This document shows, piece after piece, positions 1 through 9,500 of a stretch of 16,352 nucleotides of DNA. The stretch's first letter is position 1; each line of letters begins with the position of its first letter. Under the pieces are notes generated by a model that saw only the letters and a program-made list of their open reading frames with translations, searched no databases and was not told where the DNA came from. The DNA is taken from the NCBI GenBank assembly GCA_026986085.1, contig JALSPE010000035.1:1-16352 (forward strand). Reading direction: 5' to 3'. This stretch comes from Campylobacteraceae bacterium (lineage in GTDB: Bacteria; Campylobacterota; Campylobacteria; Campylobacterales; Sulfurovaceae). The position numbers and the translations under genes are program-made.

Positions 1-104
1 CTATCTTGCTTTTGTTTAATTTCATAAAGAGCTTTTAAAAGTAGCAATCCTTCACTTACTTCATACTCTCTAAAGCCACTCTCTCTTTTAATTTTAAGCT
101 TCAT
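1..104 (-). CDS. sdhB: Succinate dehydrogenase/fumarate reductase iron-sulfur subunit, N-terminal 34 codons (partial)
   Basis: Only the first 34 codons are in the window; the gene runs off the left edge. The visible residues begin MKLKIKRESG and continue to a YEVSEGLLLLKALYEIKQKQD-like stretch. This matches the start of the 2Fe-2S ferredoxin-like domain of SdhB/FrdB proteins, where a short beta hairpin is followed by a helix before the cysteine cluster. The cysteines themselves are outside the window. The ATG overlaps the end of the flavoprotein gene by 11 nt in another frame, and an AAGGA Shine-Dalgarno lies 6 nt upstream (111-115). This suggests translational coupling. The product would pass electrons between the flavoprotein and a membrane anchor or CCG-domain subunit encoded further left. 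The assignment relies on the neighbour as much as on the short peptide. Confidence 0.75.
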   Translation of the reverse strand, partial: MKLKIKRESGFREYEVSEGLLLLKALYEIKQKQD

Positions 105-1695
105 CTTTTATCCTTAAAATTGTAAATTTTTCAAAATCTTTGTTTTCATTTGGAAAATCGCTTCTATAGTGAGCTCCACGACTCTCTTCTCTTGCAATTG
201 CCATTGCAGTAATTAGTGGTGCAAGTGTCAGGGCATTTCTAAACTCTAAAAATTCAACAAGCTCACTATTTGCTACTTTTGATTTATCTTTTATTCCTAT
301 TTTTTCAAACTTTAACTCTATGTTTTTTATCTCTTTAAATGCCGTCTCCAAAGAGCCTTTATCTCTTATTATTCCAACATTTTTAAACATTATATCGCCT
401 AATCTATCTTTATACTCATAAAAATTTAACTCATTTTGCTTTGAAAAGATATTAGATATATTGTTTTGCTCCTCTTTTAGCCACTTGTCGCTTGGTTTGT
501 TAAATTTAATCTCTTTTGAATATTTGGCACTATTTACCCCAGCCTCCATTCCAAAAGTAGTAATTTCGAGCAGCGAGTTTCCACCAAGTCTATTTGCTCC
601 ATGAACTTTAGAATTTGCAACTTCGCCAACTACAAAACATCCCTTTATGGTTGTGGCTTCATGATTGCTATTAACATCTACTCCACCCATTGTATAGTGA
701 ACTACAGGCTTTATTGGAATTAACTCTTTTGTTGCATCAACCCCTTCGTAAACTTCACACAACTTTAACTCTTGAGGCATACTCTCTTGTAAATGTTTAC
801 TATCAAGATGCCTTAAATCTAAAAATACCTCTTTGTTGTTTTGAATTTGCTCATAAACAGCCCTTGAGACTTCATCTCTTGGTGCAAGTTCATCTACAAA
901 GCGTTCACTGTCACTATTTATCAAATATCCACCCTCTCCTCTTGCACTCTCGCTAATTAAAACCAAAGAGTCTCTTAATGCTGTTGGATGAAATTGAACA
1001 AACTCTAAACCACTAATCTCTGCTCCTGCTCTAAATAGAGCTACTACTCCATCACCTGTTGCAAAGTTTGCATTTGTAGTGTGATTGTGATAGATAGCCC
1101 CATATCCTCCCGTTGCAACAATTACACTCTTTGCCCAAATCTCTTTTAAATTACCACTATCTATATCTAAAAATATAGCACCCTTTGTTCTGTTATCTTC
1201 TACAATTAATCTTAAAAAGTTGTGGTTTTGAACTACTTTAATACCCTCTTTTAATATTTGGTCTATTAGTGTATGGGATATCTTTAAGCCTGTATAATCT
1301 TGTGCATAACATGCTCTATTTGCACTCGCCCCACCAAGTTTTCTTTGGGCAATAGATTTAATCGGCTCTTTTGCATTATCAATTCGGCTAAAATTTACTC
1401 CAATTTTTTCAAGATAAGAGATAGCATCAATTGCACCTTTGCACATCTTTTCTACCATCATATCATCTGCCAAACCTCTTGCGGCTTTTATTGTATCATT
1501 AATATGAGCTTCTATACTGTCACTATCAACATTTGCCAAAGCAGCATTTATACCACCTTGTGCCATAACAGTATGGCTATTTGTAATTGAGCCTTTTGTA
1601 ACTATCAATACAGTAGCTCCACTTCTTTTAGCCATTAAAGCCGCACTCAAAGCTGCTCCACCACTACCAATTACCAATACATCTATACTACTCAA
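94..1695 (-). CDS. sdhA: Succinate dehydrogenase/fumarate reductase-type flavoprotein subunit
   Basis: A 533-residue FAD flavoprotein that should interconvert succinate and fumarate and pass electrons to the iron-sulfur partner next door. Visible motifs: Rossmann GSGGAA at 10-15; SHTVMAQGG with His41, at the position of the histidine that binds FAD covalently in Sdh/Frd; HPT at 236-238; APRD with Arg273, equivalent to the catalytic arginine of FrdA; HYTMGG with His333; HGANRLGGNS with Arg369; and SRGAH near the C-terminus. L-aspartate oxidase (NadB) is a close relative, and the APRDEVSRAV segment looks NadB-like. His41 and the adjacent iron-sulfur gene favour Sdh/Frd. It is shorter than typical SdhA/FrdA (about 570-600) and has no Tat signal, so it is probably cytoplasmic, unlike the periplasmic MfrA of Campylobacter. 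The start codon is TTG, supported by AAGGAG (1701-1706) 5 nt upstream. Whether the enzyme works as dehydrogenase or reductase cannot be told. Confidence 0.85.
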   Translation of the reverse strand: MSSIDVLVIGSGGAALSAALMAKRSGATVLIVTKGSITNSHTVMAQGGINAALANVDSDSIEAHINDTIKAARGLADDMMVEKMCKGAIDAISYLEKIGVNFSRIDNAKEPIKSIAQRKLGGASANRACYAQDYTGLKISHTLIDQILKEGIKVVQNHNFLRLIVEDNRTKGAIFLDIDSGNLKEIWAKSVIVATGGYGAIYHNHTTNANFATGDGVVALFRAGAEISGLEFVQFHPTALRDSLVLISESARGEGGYLINSDSERFVDELAPRDEVSRAVYEQIQNNKEVFLDLRHLDSKHLQESMPQELKLCEVYEGVDATKELIPIKPVVHYTMGGVDVNSNHEATTIKGCFVVGEVANSKVHGANRLGGNSLLEITTFGMEAGVNSAKYSKEIKFNKPSDKWLKEEQNNISNIFSKQNELNFYEYKDRLGDIMFKNVGIIRDKGSLETAFKEIKNIELKFEKIGIKDKSKVANSELVEFLEFRNALTLAPLITAMAIAREESRGAHYRSDFPNENKDFEKFTILRIKDEA

Positions 1696-1710
1696 ACAGA
1701 CTCCTTTATT

Positions 1711-1742
1711 AACCCAAATTATACAACAGTAACATAAGTTAT
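1711..1742 (-). promoter_or_regulatory. Candidate sigma-70 promoter P1 of sdhA
   Basis: A perfect TATAAT box (minus strand, 1723-1718) sits in TTGTATAATTTGGGTT. It is placed so that transcription would begin near 1711, just ahead of the AAGGAG Shine-Dalgarno of the TTG-started sdhA. No good -35 hexamer is seen, which is common for Campylobacterota sigma-70 promoters. Confidence 0.6.
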
Positions 1743-1746
1743 ATTA

Positions 1747-1779
1747 AACTCAAATTATACAATAATATTGCCAATACTG
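1747..1779 (-). promoter_or_regulatory. Candidate upstream promoter P2 of sdhA
   Basis: A second TATAAT (minus strand, 1759-1754) lies in TTGTATAATTTGAGTTTAAT, a near copy of the P1 motif exactly 36 bp upstream. Transcription would start near 1747. It may be a tandem promoter or a duplicated operator-like motif. Confidence 0.5.
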
Positions 1780-1789
1780 CTTGTGTTGT

Positions 1790-1824
1790 GGGTCTTTGTG
1801 ATTTATATTGTATAATTTAGGTTA
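1790..1824 (+). promoter_or_regulatory. Candidate rightward promoter facing the rpoC 3' end
   Basis: A third copy of the TTGTATAATTT motif lies on the plus strand, with TATAAT at 1811-1816. It forms a 12-bp inverted repeat with the P2 copy (1752-1763 with 1807-1818). If active it would start near 1823 and run antisense into the end of rpoC. No convincing gene lies downstream of it: a 20-codon ORF at 1846-1908 has no ribosome binding site. Confidence 0.35.
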
Positions 1825-1903
1825 AGTATTACTGCACCAACTAAGATGGGAGTTAATAGAGTAGTAACTAGTGGGTTTAATCGTTTATATATTATAGCTC
1901 TTA

Positions 1904-1947
1904 CATAACTCTAAAATGCATATATAGTTATGCAAAAAATATTTTAG
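1904..1947 (-). terminator. Possible 3'-end hairpin of the rpoC transcript
   Basis: The sequence 16-59 nt after the rpoC stop can form alternative AT-rich hairpins: TGCATA/TATGCA (1917-1922 with 1929-1934), extended by CTAAAA/TTTTAG (1911-1916 with 1942-1947) across a 7-nt bulge, or CATAACT/AGTTATG (1904-1910 with 1926-1932). No U-tract follows on the minus strand, so it is not a standard intrinsic terminator. It could be a 3'-end processing structure. Confidence 0.3.
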
Positions 1948-1962
1948 TAAAAAAGAGAAGGG

Positions 1963-4900
1963 TTACTCCTCTTCTTGGGCACTTATATCTTTTAGCTTAA
2001 TTTTTTTAGGGTCTAGCATTCCTGTTCCAACTGGAACTAAACGACCAATTACAACATTCTCTTTTAAATCTTCTAATCTATCTACTGCTCCCGAAATTGA
2101 TGCTGATGTAAGAACTTTTGTTGTATCTTGGAATGAAGCCGCAGAAATTATACTATCGGCACCAACTGCTGCTCTAGTAATTCCAACTAAAACTGGTTCT
2201 GCAATTGCTGGTCTTCCACCTCTTCTTAATATATTTTTATTCTCTTCTACAAATCTTACACGAGATATTAAATCACCTTCAATAAATTTAGTATCTCCAC
2301 TCTCAACAATTTTTACCTGTCTTAACATTTGAGATACTACTATCTCAATATGCTTATCTGAAATATTAACCCCTTGACGACGATAAACTTGTTGAACTTC
2401 TGAAACTATATGCTCATAAAGTGCCTTCTCTCCTAGTGCCTCAAGAAGGTCATGGCTAGATACAATACCATTAGTCAAATGCTCTCCTGTATGAACATAA
2501 TCACCTTCTTGAACAAGTATCTCTTTACCTTTATCAACAATATACTCTACTTCTCTTTCACCATTTACAATATATAGTCTCTCTTTACCACGAATCATTT
2601 TCCCAAATCTAATAGTTCCATCAATCTTGGCAATAAGTGCTATATCTTTAGGGCGTCTTGCTTCAAATAATTCACTAACTCTTGGAAGACCACCTGTAAT
2701 ATCACTAGATTTTATAGCTGCTTTTGCTTTTTTAGCTAAAATATCTGCTTCGTGAACCTCTGCACCCTCTTGAACAAAAATAGAAGTTTTAGGCTCTAAT
2801 TGATACTTAATTATCTCTCCACTCTCTCCTGCTAGAATAATTGCTGGTTTAAAGCTAGATGCTATATACTCATTTAGAGTCAATCTAGTCTCTCCTGTAA
2901 CTTCATCATATTGCTCAGATGCTGTTACTCCTGGAATAATATCTTCAAACTTAACAACTCCACCCTTTGTAGCAATAATTGGGTCTGTGTATGGATCCCA
3001 CTCTGCAATTACTACTTTTGATTTATCTTTAGGAGAGCAAATTAGGTCGCCTTTTTCAACTTCTGTTCCAGCACCAGCATTGATAATAGAGCCTCTTGAT
3101 ATATAGTGTCTTGCAGCTTCACGATTCTCTTTATCTACAATTACTGCAAATAATCCTTTTTCATCTACCTCTTCACCCTCTTTTATATCAACATTAGATT
3201 TTAAATAATCTCCTTCAAGTAAGAAGTAATGAAGTGTTCCTTTTGCATCTGCTTTAACCTCTTGAGTAATAGGGCGTCCATCTTCAACTTTTAGCTCTGC
3301 TGCATATGGAATATCTAAAGGTATAGACCAAATCTCTTTAATAACATCAGCTATAGAGTCATCTTTTTTAAGTTTTTGACCATCTTTTTTAGAGATAAAT
3401 AGTTTACCTTCAATATTACCAGAGACACCAGCTAACTCCATCTCTTTAGATACATCTGATTTTCTTAACTTATACTCAACTTCATCTTTTTTACCCTTTA
3501 GAGTTAAAATAACTTCATCGTGGGTATTTCTAATAGTTAGAACTCCATCAAACAGAGCTTTAATTTTAGGCTCTACAAGTAAAATACCAGCATTTCTACG
3601 GTTTGCAACAATTAGAGTTCCATCTTTTCTATTATATGTATTTAAGTTATAGTATCTAATAAATCCCTCTTTAGATGCTATAATTTGGCTCTCTTCTTTA
3701 CCTGCAGTTGCTGCTCCACCTGTATGGAATGTTCTAAGAGTAAGCTGAGTTCCTGGTTCTCCAATAGATTGTGCTGCTACAACACCAACTGCCTCACCTG
3801 GTTTAACCAATCTATTCTCAGCCATATTTAATCCATAACATTTAGCACAAATACCTTTTGTTACTTTACATGTTGCTGCACTTCTAATTGTTACAGATTG
3901 AATCATAGCTTCACTAATTATTTTTGCCTCTTCTTCTCCAATTAGTGTTCCACTAGGAAGTAAAATCTCATTATTTACAGGGTCTATTACATCTTTAATT
4001 AACACTCTACCATAAGCTCTATCGCCAATAGACTCAATTAGCTCATTACCAACCATAATGTCTGTTACTTCAATACCTTCATGTGTTCCACAATCATCCA
4101 TTACAACTTTTATATTTTGTGCAACATCTATTAGTTTTCTTGTTAAGTAACCAGCATTTGCTGTTTTAAGAGCTGTATCTGCAAGACCTTTTCTTGCACC
4201 GTGAGTTGAAATAAAGAATTCAAGAACATTTAATCCTTCACGGAAGTTAGAGGTAATTGGTGTTTCAATAATTGAACCATCAGATTTTGCCATTAGTCCC
4301 CTCATTCCTGAAAGCTGTCTAATTTGAGATGCTGAACCCCTAGCACCTGAATCTGCCATCATATATACTGAGTTAAATCCATTTTTATCCTCTTTAATTA
4401 ACTTCATTAGCGCATCGGCAATTTTATTATTTGCATCTGTCCAGATATCAATAATTTTGTTATATCTCTCTTGATCTGTAAGCAAACCAGCACCATACTG
4501 CTTTTGAACTTCAATTACTGAATTTTTAGCTTCTGTAACAATTTTCTCTTTTTCATCTGGAACTTTAATATCATCAATAGATATAGAAACACCTGTTTTT
4601 GTTGCATACTCAAAACCTAAGTTTTTAAGTCTATCTAAAAATGATGCTGTCTCTTTTACTCCACCAATTTTATATACATAATCAACCAAATCTGCAATAT
4701 CTCTTTTCTTCATAATCTTATTCCAGTAATGCTCTGGAACAAAATCTGGTATAATAGATTTAAGAATCATTCTACCAGCTGTTGTAGTTACAATTTGACC
4801 CTCTATAAGTGTTCTAACTCTTGCATTTATATCAAGAGTTTGTTGCTCAATAGCAATAAAAATCTCATCTACATTTGAAAATAGTTTATGTTCACCCCTA

Positions 4901-6504
4901 ACTTCGCTCTTCTCTAATGTTAAGTAGTATAAACCTAAAATCATATCTTGAGATGGAATTGCAATTGCCCTACCAGATGCTGGAAGCAAAATATTCATAG
5001 AGCTTAACATTAATATTTTCGCTTCTGCTATAGCTTCATCAGATATAGGCACATGCACAGCCATTTGGTCACCATCAAAGTCGGCATTAAATGCCGCACA
5101 AACTAATGGATGTAACTGAATTGCTTTTCCATCAATTAATTTTGGATGGAAAGCTTGAATTGAGAGTTTATGAAGTGTAGGCGCACGGTTAAGCATTACA
5201 GGATAACTCTCAACAACTTCTTCTAAACACTCCCAAACTTCATTTGTCTGTTGCTCTATTAATTTTTTAGCAGCTTTAAGAGTAGAAGCGTATCCTTCAT
5301 TTTCTAATTTTGCCATTAAGTGTGGCTTAAATAGTTCTAATGCCATTTTTTTAGGCAATCCACACTGATCCATTTTTAAATCTGGACCAACAACAATAAC
5401 AGAACGACCAGAGAAATCTACCCTTTTACCAAGTAAGTTTTGTCTAAAACGACCCTGTTTACCCTTGATAATTTCACTTAAACTCTTTAATGGTCTTTTA
5501 TTTGCACCCTTAACAGAGTTGCCTCTTCTACCATTATCAAATAGAGCATCAACCGACTCTTGTAACATTCTCTTTTCGTTTCGAACAATAATCTCAGGCG
5601 CATTAAGTTCAACTAGTCGTTTTAATCTTTGGTTTCTGTTGATTACTCTTCTGTATAGGTCATTAACATCACTAACTGCAAATTTTCCACCATCTAAACT
5701 TACAAGTGGTCTTAAATCTGGTGGAAGAACTGGTAGATAAGTTAGCATCATCCATTCAGGATTGTTTCCAGAATCTAAAAATGCTTCAATAACTTTTAAT
5801 CTCTTAATTATTGTCTTCTTCTTTGCAACAGCTTTTGTATTTTTAATATCCTCTTTTAACTGTAGCATAATATCAACCAAATCAAGCTCACCCAAAAGCT
5901 CTTTAATTATCTCTCCACCCATTCTTGCATCAAAGCCATTGTGTGCAAAATATTTATTTAAGTGTTGATACTGCTCTTCATTTAAAACATCATACTTAGC
6001 AACTGGATTCCCACCTTCGCTATCGTAACTAGCATCACCTGGGTTTTTTACAATATATGCTTCATAATATAAAACCCGTTCTAAATCTTTCATTTTAATA
6101 TTTAAAAGTGTTCCTATACGGCTAGGGAGTGAACTAACATACCAAATGTGTGCAACAGGAGCAACAAGCTCTATATGCCCCATTCTATTTCTTCTAACTT
6201 TAGAGCTAGTTACTTCAACACCACACTTTTCGCATACAACACCTTTATAACGCATCTTTTTATATTTTCCACAAATACACTCATAATCTCTAATTGGTCC
6301 AAATATTTTTGCACAAAATAGACCATCTCTTTCTGGTTTAAGTGTTCTATAGTTTATAGTTTCTGGCTTTTTAACTTCTCCAGAACTCCAAGATAAAATT
6401 CTCTCTGGAGATGCAACACGAAGTTGCAGTGCTTCAATATCTTTTGGTCGCTCTTGAGCGTTTGAATCGATTGGAACTAAATTCTCTAAATAACTATTGC
6501 TCAT
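1963..6504 (-). CDS. rpoC: RNA polymerase beta' subunit
   Basis: The beta' subunit, about 1513 residues, forms the catalytic half of RNA polymerase with beta. Visible landmarks: the N-terminal zinc-binding motif CICGKYKKMRYKG..CEKCG; the bridging NLLGKRVDFSGRSVIVVGP segment; the active-site NADFDGD motif, whose Asp475, Asp477 and Asp479 should hold the catalytic magnesium; the trigger-loop region around GEPGTQLTLRTFHTGG; and a second zinc site formed by CGTHEG and the later CKVTKGICAKCYG cysteines. The C-terminal RLVPVGTG block is intact. An in-frame GTG begins at 6510, but the ATG at 6504 is preferred because GAGG (6511-6514) lies 6 nt before it. The gene overlaps the end of rpoB by 11 nt, which implies translational coupling. 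It is a separate gene, not fused to rpoB as in Helicobacter. Nothing is missing or inserted. Confidence 0.98.
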   Translation of the reverse strand: MSNSYLENLVPIDSNAQERPKDIEALQLRVASPERILSWSSGEVKKPETINYRTLKPERDGLFCAKIFGPIRDYECICGKYKKMRYKGVVCEKCGVEVTSSKVRRNRMGHIELVAPVAHIWYVSSLPSRIGTLLNIKMKDLERVLYYEAYIVKNPGDASYDSEGGNPVAKYDVLNEEQYQHLNKYFAHNGFDARMGGEIIKELLGELDLVDIMLQLKEDIKNTKAVAKKKTIIKRLKVIEAFLDSGNNPEWMMLTYLPVLPPDLRPLVSLDGGKFAVSDVNDLYRRVINRNQRLKRLVELNAPEIIVRNEKRMLQESVDALFDNGRRGNSVKGANKRPLKSLSEIIKGKQGRFRQNLLGKRVDFSGRSVIVVGPDLKMDQCGLPKKMALELFKPHLMAKLENEGYASTLKAAKKLIEQQTNEVWECLEEVVESYPVMLNRAPTLHKLSIQAFHPKLIDGKAIQLHPLVCAAFNADFDGDQMAVHVPISDEAIAEAKILMLSSMNILLPASGRAIAIPSQDMILGLYYLTLEKSEVRGEHKLFSNVDEIFIAIEQQTLDINARVRTLIEGQIVTTTAGRMILKSIIPDFVPEHYWNKIMKKRDIADLVDYVYKIGGVKETASFLDRLKNLGFEYATKTGVSISIDDIKVPDEKEKIVTEAKNSVIEVQKQYGAGLLTDQERYNKIIDIWTDANNKIADALMKLIKEDKNGFNSVYMMADSGARGSASQIRQLSGMRGLMAKSDGSIIETPITSNFREGLNVLEFFISTHGARKGLADTALKTANAGYLTRKLIDVAQNIKVVMDDCGTHEGIEVTDIMVGNELIESIGDRAYGRVLIKDVIDPVNNEILLPSGTLIGEEEAKIISEAMIQSVTIRSAATCKVTKGICAKCYGLNMAENRLVKPGEAVGVVAAQSIGEPGTQLTLRTFHTGGAATAGKEESQIIASKEGFIRYYNLNTYNRKDGTLIVANRRNAGILLVEPKIKALFDGVLTIRNTHDEVILTLKGKKDEVEYKLRKSDVSKEMELAGVSGNIEGKLFISKKDGQKLKKDDSIADVIKEIWSIPLDIPYAAELKVEDGRPITQEVKADAKGTLHYFLLEGDYLKSNVDIKEGEEVDEKGLFAVIVDKENREAARHYISRGSIINAGAGTEVEKGDLICSPKDKSKVVIAEWDPYTDPIIATKGGVVKFEDIIPGVTASEQYDEVTGETRLTLNEYIASSFKPAIILAGESGEIIKYQLEPKTSIFVQEGAEVHEADILAKKAKAAIKSSDITGGLPRVSELFEARRPKDIALIAKIDGTIRFGKMIRGKERLYIVNGEREVEYIVDKGKEILVQEGDYVHTGEHLTNGIVSSHDLLEALGEKALYEHIVSEVQQVYRRQGVNISDKHIEIVVSQMLRQVKIVESGDTKFIEGDLISRVRFVEENKNILRRGGRPAIAEPVLVGITRAAVGADSIISAASFQDTTKVLTSASISGAVDRLEDLKENVVIGRLVPVGTGMLDPKKIKLKDISAQEEE

Positions 6505-9500
6505 CTTCACCCTCTTCTTTCTTTGTGTATAATTCTACATCTAAGCCTAATGCTTGTAACTCTTTTGTTAGAACAAACATTGTCTCTGGAATACCAGATG
6601 CCGGAACTGGCTCACCTCTTGTAATTGCTCTGTATGCTCTAGCACGCCCCTCAACATCATCCGATTTAATTGTAAGCATCTCTTTAAGAACATGAGATGC
6701 ACCATAAGCTTCCAATGCCCAAACTTCCATCTCTCCAAATCTCTGACCACCAAATAGTGCTTTACCACCAACTGGCTGTTGAGTAACTAAAGAGTATGGA
6801 CCAGTAGATCTAGCGTGAACTTTCTCATCAACTAAGTGGTGTAGTTTAAGCATATACATATAACCTACATTTACACGCTCTTTAATCTTTTCACCAGTTT
6901 TTCCATCATAAAGAGTCATCTTACCATCGCTATCTATTTTTGCCAATTCAAATAGTTTTGCAAACTCTTCTTCATTTGTTGATTCAAACGGTGTTACTGC
7001 AAATTTAACTCCTTTTGACCAATCTCTAGCATAATCCAAAAGCTCATCATCACTCATCTTATCTAATTCCGCTTGTGCCTTCATAAGTTTAGCAGTATAT
7101 GCAATATCTTTCATTTTGGCTCTTAATTGCTCTACAAAATCTTTCTGTTTACTCTCAAAAATATCTTGAATTTGCTTTCCAAGTTTTTTACCAATTAAAC
7201 CTAAATGAACCTCTAGTATCTGTCCAATATTCATACGAGATGGAACTCCTAGTGGGTTAAGAATTAAATCAACTGGTGTTCCATCTTCCATATATGGCAT
7301 ATCGATTTCAGGCACAATATTAGATACAATACCTTTATTTCCGTGACGACCTGCCATCTTGTCACCAACTTTAATCTTTCGTTTAGTTGCTACATAGACT
7401 TTTACAACTTTGGTTACACCATTTGGTAAAATGTCATCTTTATCTAAAATTGAGAGTTTCTCTTCATGCTCTTCTTTAAGTTTTTTCTTTTGAGATAAGA
7501 AACTGTTTTTCAATCTGTCATACTCTTTTTGTGCCTCTTTAGAGTATGATTTAACCAAACCTCTTAGAGCAAATCTATTCACTTTTTCGATTAACTCTTT
7601 TGGCACTTTGCTCCCAGCTTTAAACTCTTGCTCTTCAACTACTGTATCTTCTACCAACTCTTGTTTAGATAGATATGAGATAATTTGCAATACCTCTTCT
7701 TGATCAATCATCAATAGACTATCGTGATGAGCTTTCTCTACTCTTGCTTTCTCTTCTTCGTAAGCTTTTGTAGCTCTAGCATCTCTTGGGTAACCTTTTT
7801 TTGTAAATATTTTAACATCTACAACAACACCTTCCATCGAGGCTGGTGCATATAGTGATTTATTTACAACATGTCCTGCTTTGTCACCAAAAATAGCACG
7901 AAGTAGTCTCTCTTCTGGAGTTGGTTTAATTTCACCTTTTGGAGAGACTTTACCTACTAAAATCATTCCAGGCTTAACATATGTTCCAATCTTTACAATA
8001 CCACTCTCATCTAAGTGAGTCAATTCATTCTCTCTAACATTTGGAATAGCTCTTGTAATCTCTTCTGTTCCATGTTTTATTTCACGAGCCTCAACCTCTT
8101 TTTCATATATATGAAGTGATGTAAAGGTATCCTCTTTTATCAATTTTTCAGACAGAACAATAGCATCCTCATAATTATAACCATTCCAAGGCATAAATGC
8201 TACAAGAATATTTTTACCAAGAGATAATTCACCCTTATCAAAACTTGGACCATCTGCTATAACTTGACCTTTTTGAACAAAATCCCCTTCATTTACAACA
8301 GGAACTTGATGAAATGCAGTATTTTGGTTTGTTCTAATATTCTTCTCTAATCTATAGTAATCTATAAATACACCACTCTCATCTTCACCAATTATATATA
8401 TATTTTCTGCATCTACCTTCTCAACTTTTCCAGCTCTTTTGGCTTTAATAGCTTCCCAAGCATCACGACCAGCGATAGCTTCCATACCAGTTCCTACCAT
8501 TGGAGCTTCATTCCAAATTAGAGGAACTGCTTGTCTCTGCATGTTTGAACCCATCAATGCACGGTTTGCATCATCGTGTTCTAAAAATGGAATTAAAGAT
8601 GCAGCTGCACCACTAACCATTGTAGGAGCAAGGTCAATTAAATCAACTTTGCTAGACTCTTGAAGCCCGATATTTCCATTTAATCTTGCTTCTATCAATT
8701 CATCTACAATATATCCATTTTCATCAACTTTTGTAGAAGCTGGTGCTATTACTTTATCTTCTTCTTGTGTTGCTGTAATATATACAATCTCATCGGTTAC
8801 TTTTTTATCTTTAACAATTTTATAAGGAGCTTCTATAAATCCATGCTCATTAACTTTAGCATAAGAAGCCATTGTATTAATAAGACCAATGTTTTGCCCC
8901 TCTGGAGTCTCTATTGGACATATTCTTCCATAATGTGTTGGGTGAACATCACGAACTTCAAATCCAGCTCTCTCTTTAACTAAACCACCCTCACCTAATG
9001 CAGATAATCTTCTTTTGTGTGTAATTTCAGACAGAGGATTTGTTTGATCCATAAATTGAGACAACTGTCCAGATGAAAAAAACTCTAAAACAGTATTTGT
9101 AATCATTTTAGAGTTGATTAAATCATGAGGCATAAGCTCATCTATTGAGCCACTTATTGTTGTCATCTTATCTTTAATAGCTTTTTGCATCTTTAAGAGA
9201 CCATTGTGCAACTCGTTACCCAATAACTCTCCAATTGCTCTAATTCTTCTATTTCCTAGATGATCTCTATCATCTATATGACCAATACCTTTTTTAACTT
9301 TAATAAGATATTTAAGGGTGCTTATAATATCTTGATTAGTTAATACAGCAAGGTATTCAGGAATGTTAAGAGCTAATTTATGGTTCATTTTCATACGACC
9401 AACTTCTGTTAAATCATATCTCTCAGGGTCAAAGAATAGCTGTCTTAAAAACTCTTTTGCAGCTTCAGGAGTTACTGGTTCACCTGGTCTCATAACTTTG

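Noticed and set aside
94..1695. Calling the flavoprotein L-aspartate oxidase (nadB)
   Set aside because: The covalent-FAD histidine context SHTV and the overlapping ferredoxin-like gene fit Sdh/Frd better, though NadB remains a related alternative.
1846..1908. 20-codon plus-strand ORF downstream of the rightward TATAAT in the rpoC-sdhA gap
   Set aside because: No ribosome binding site, no recognisable sequence, and too short to be more than chance in AT-rich DNA.
1926..1940. 15-mer AGTTATGCAAAAAAT shared in inverted orientation with 16282-16296, possible flanking repeat of a mobile unit
   Set aside because: One such AT-rich match is about what chance gives in a window of this size and composition, and the genes between are core housekeeping genes.
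9000..9070. Rifampicin-resistance substitutions in rpoB
   Set aside because: The residues at the usual resistance positions (His544, Ser549, the aspartate of FMDQ) match the sensitive form.
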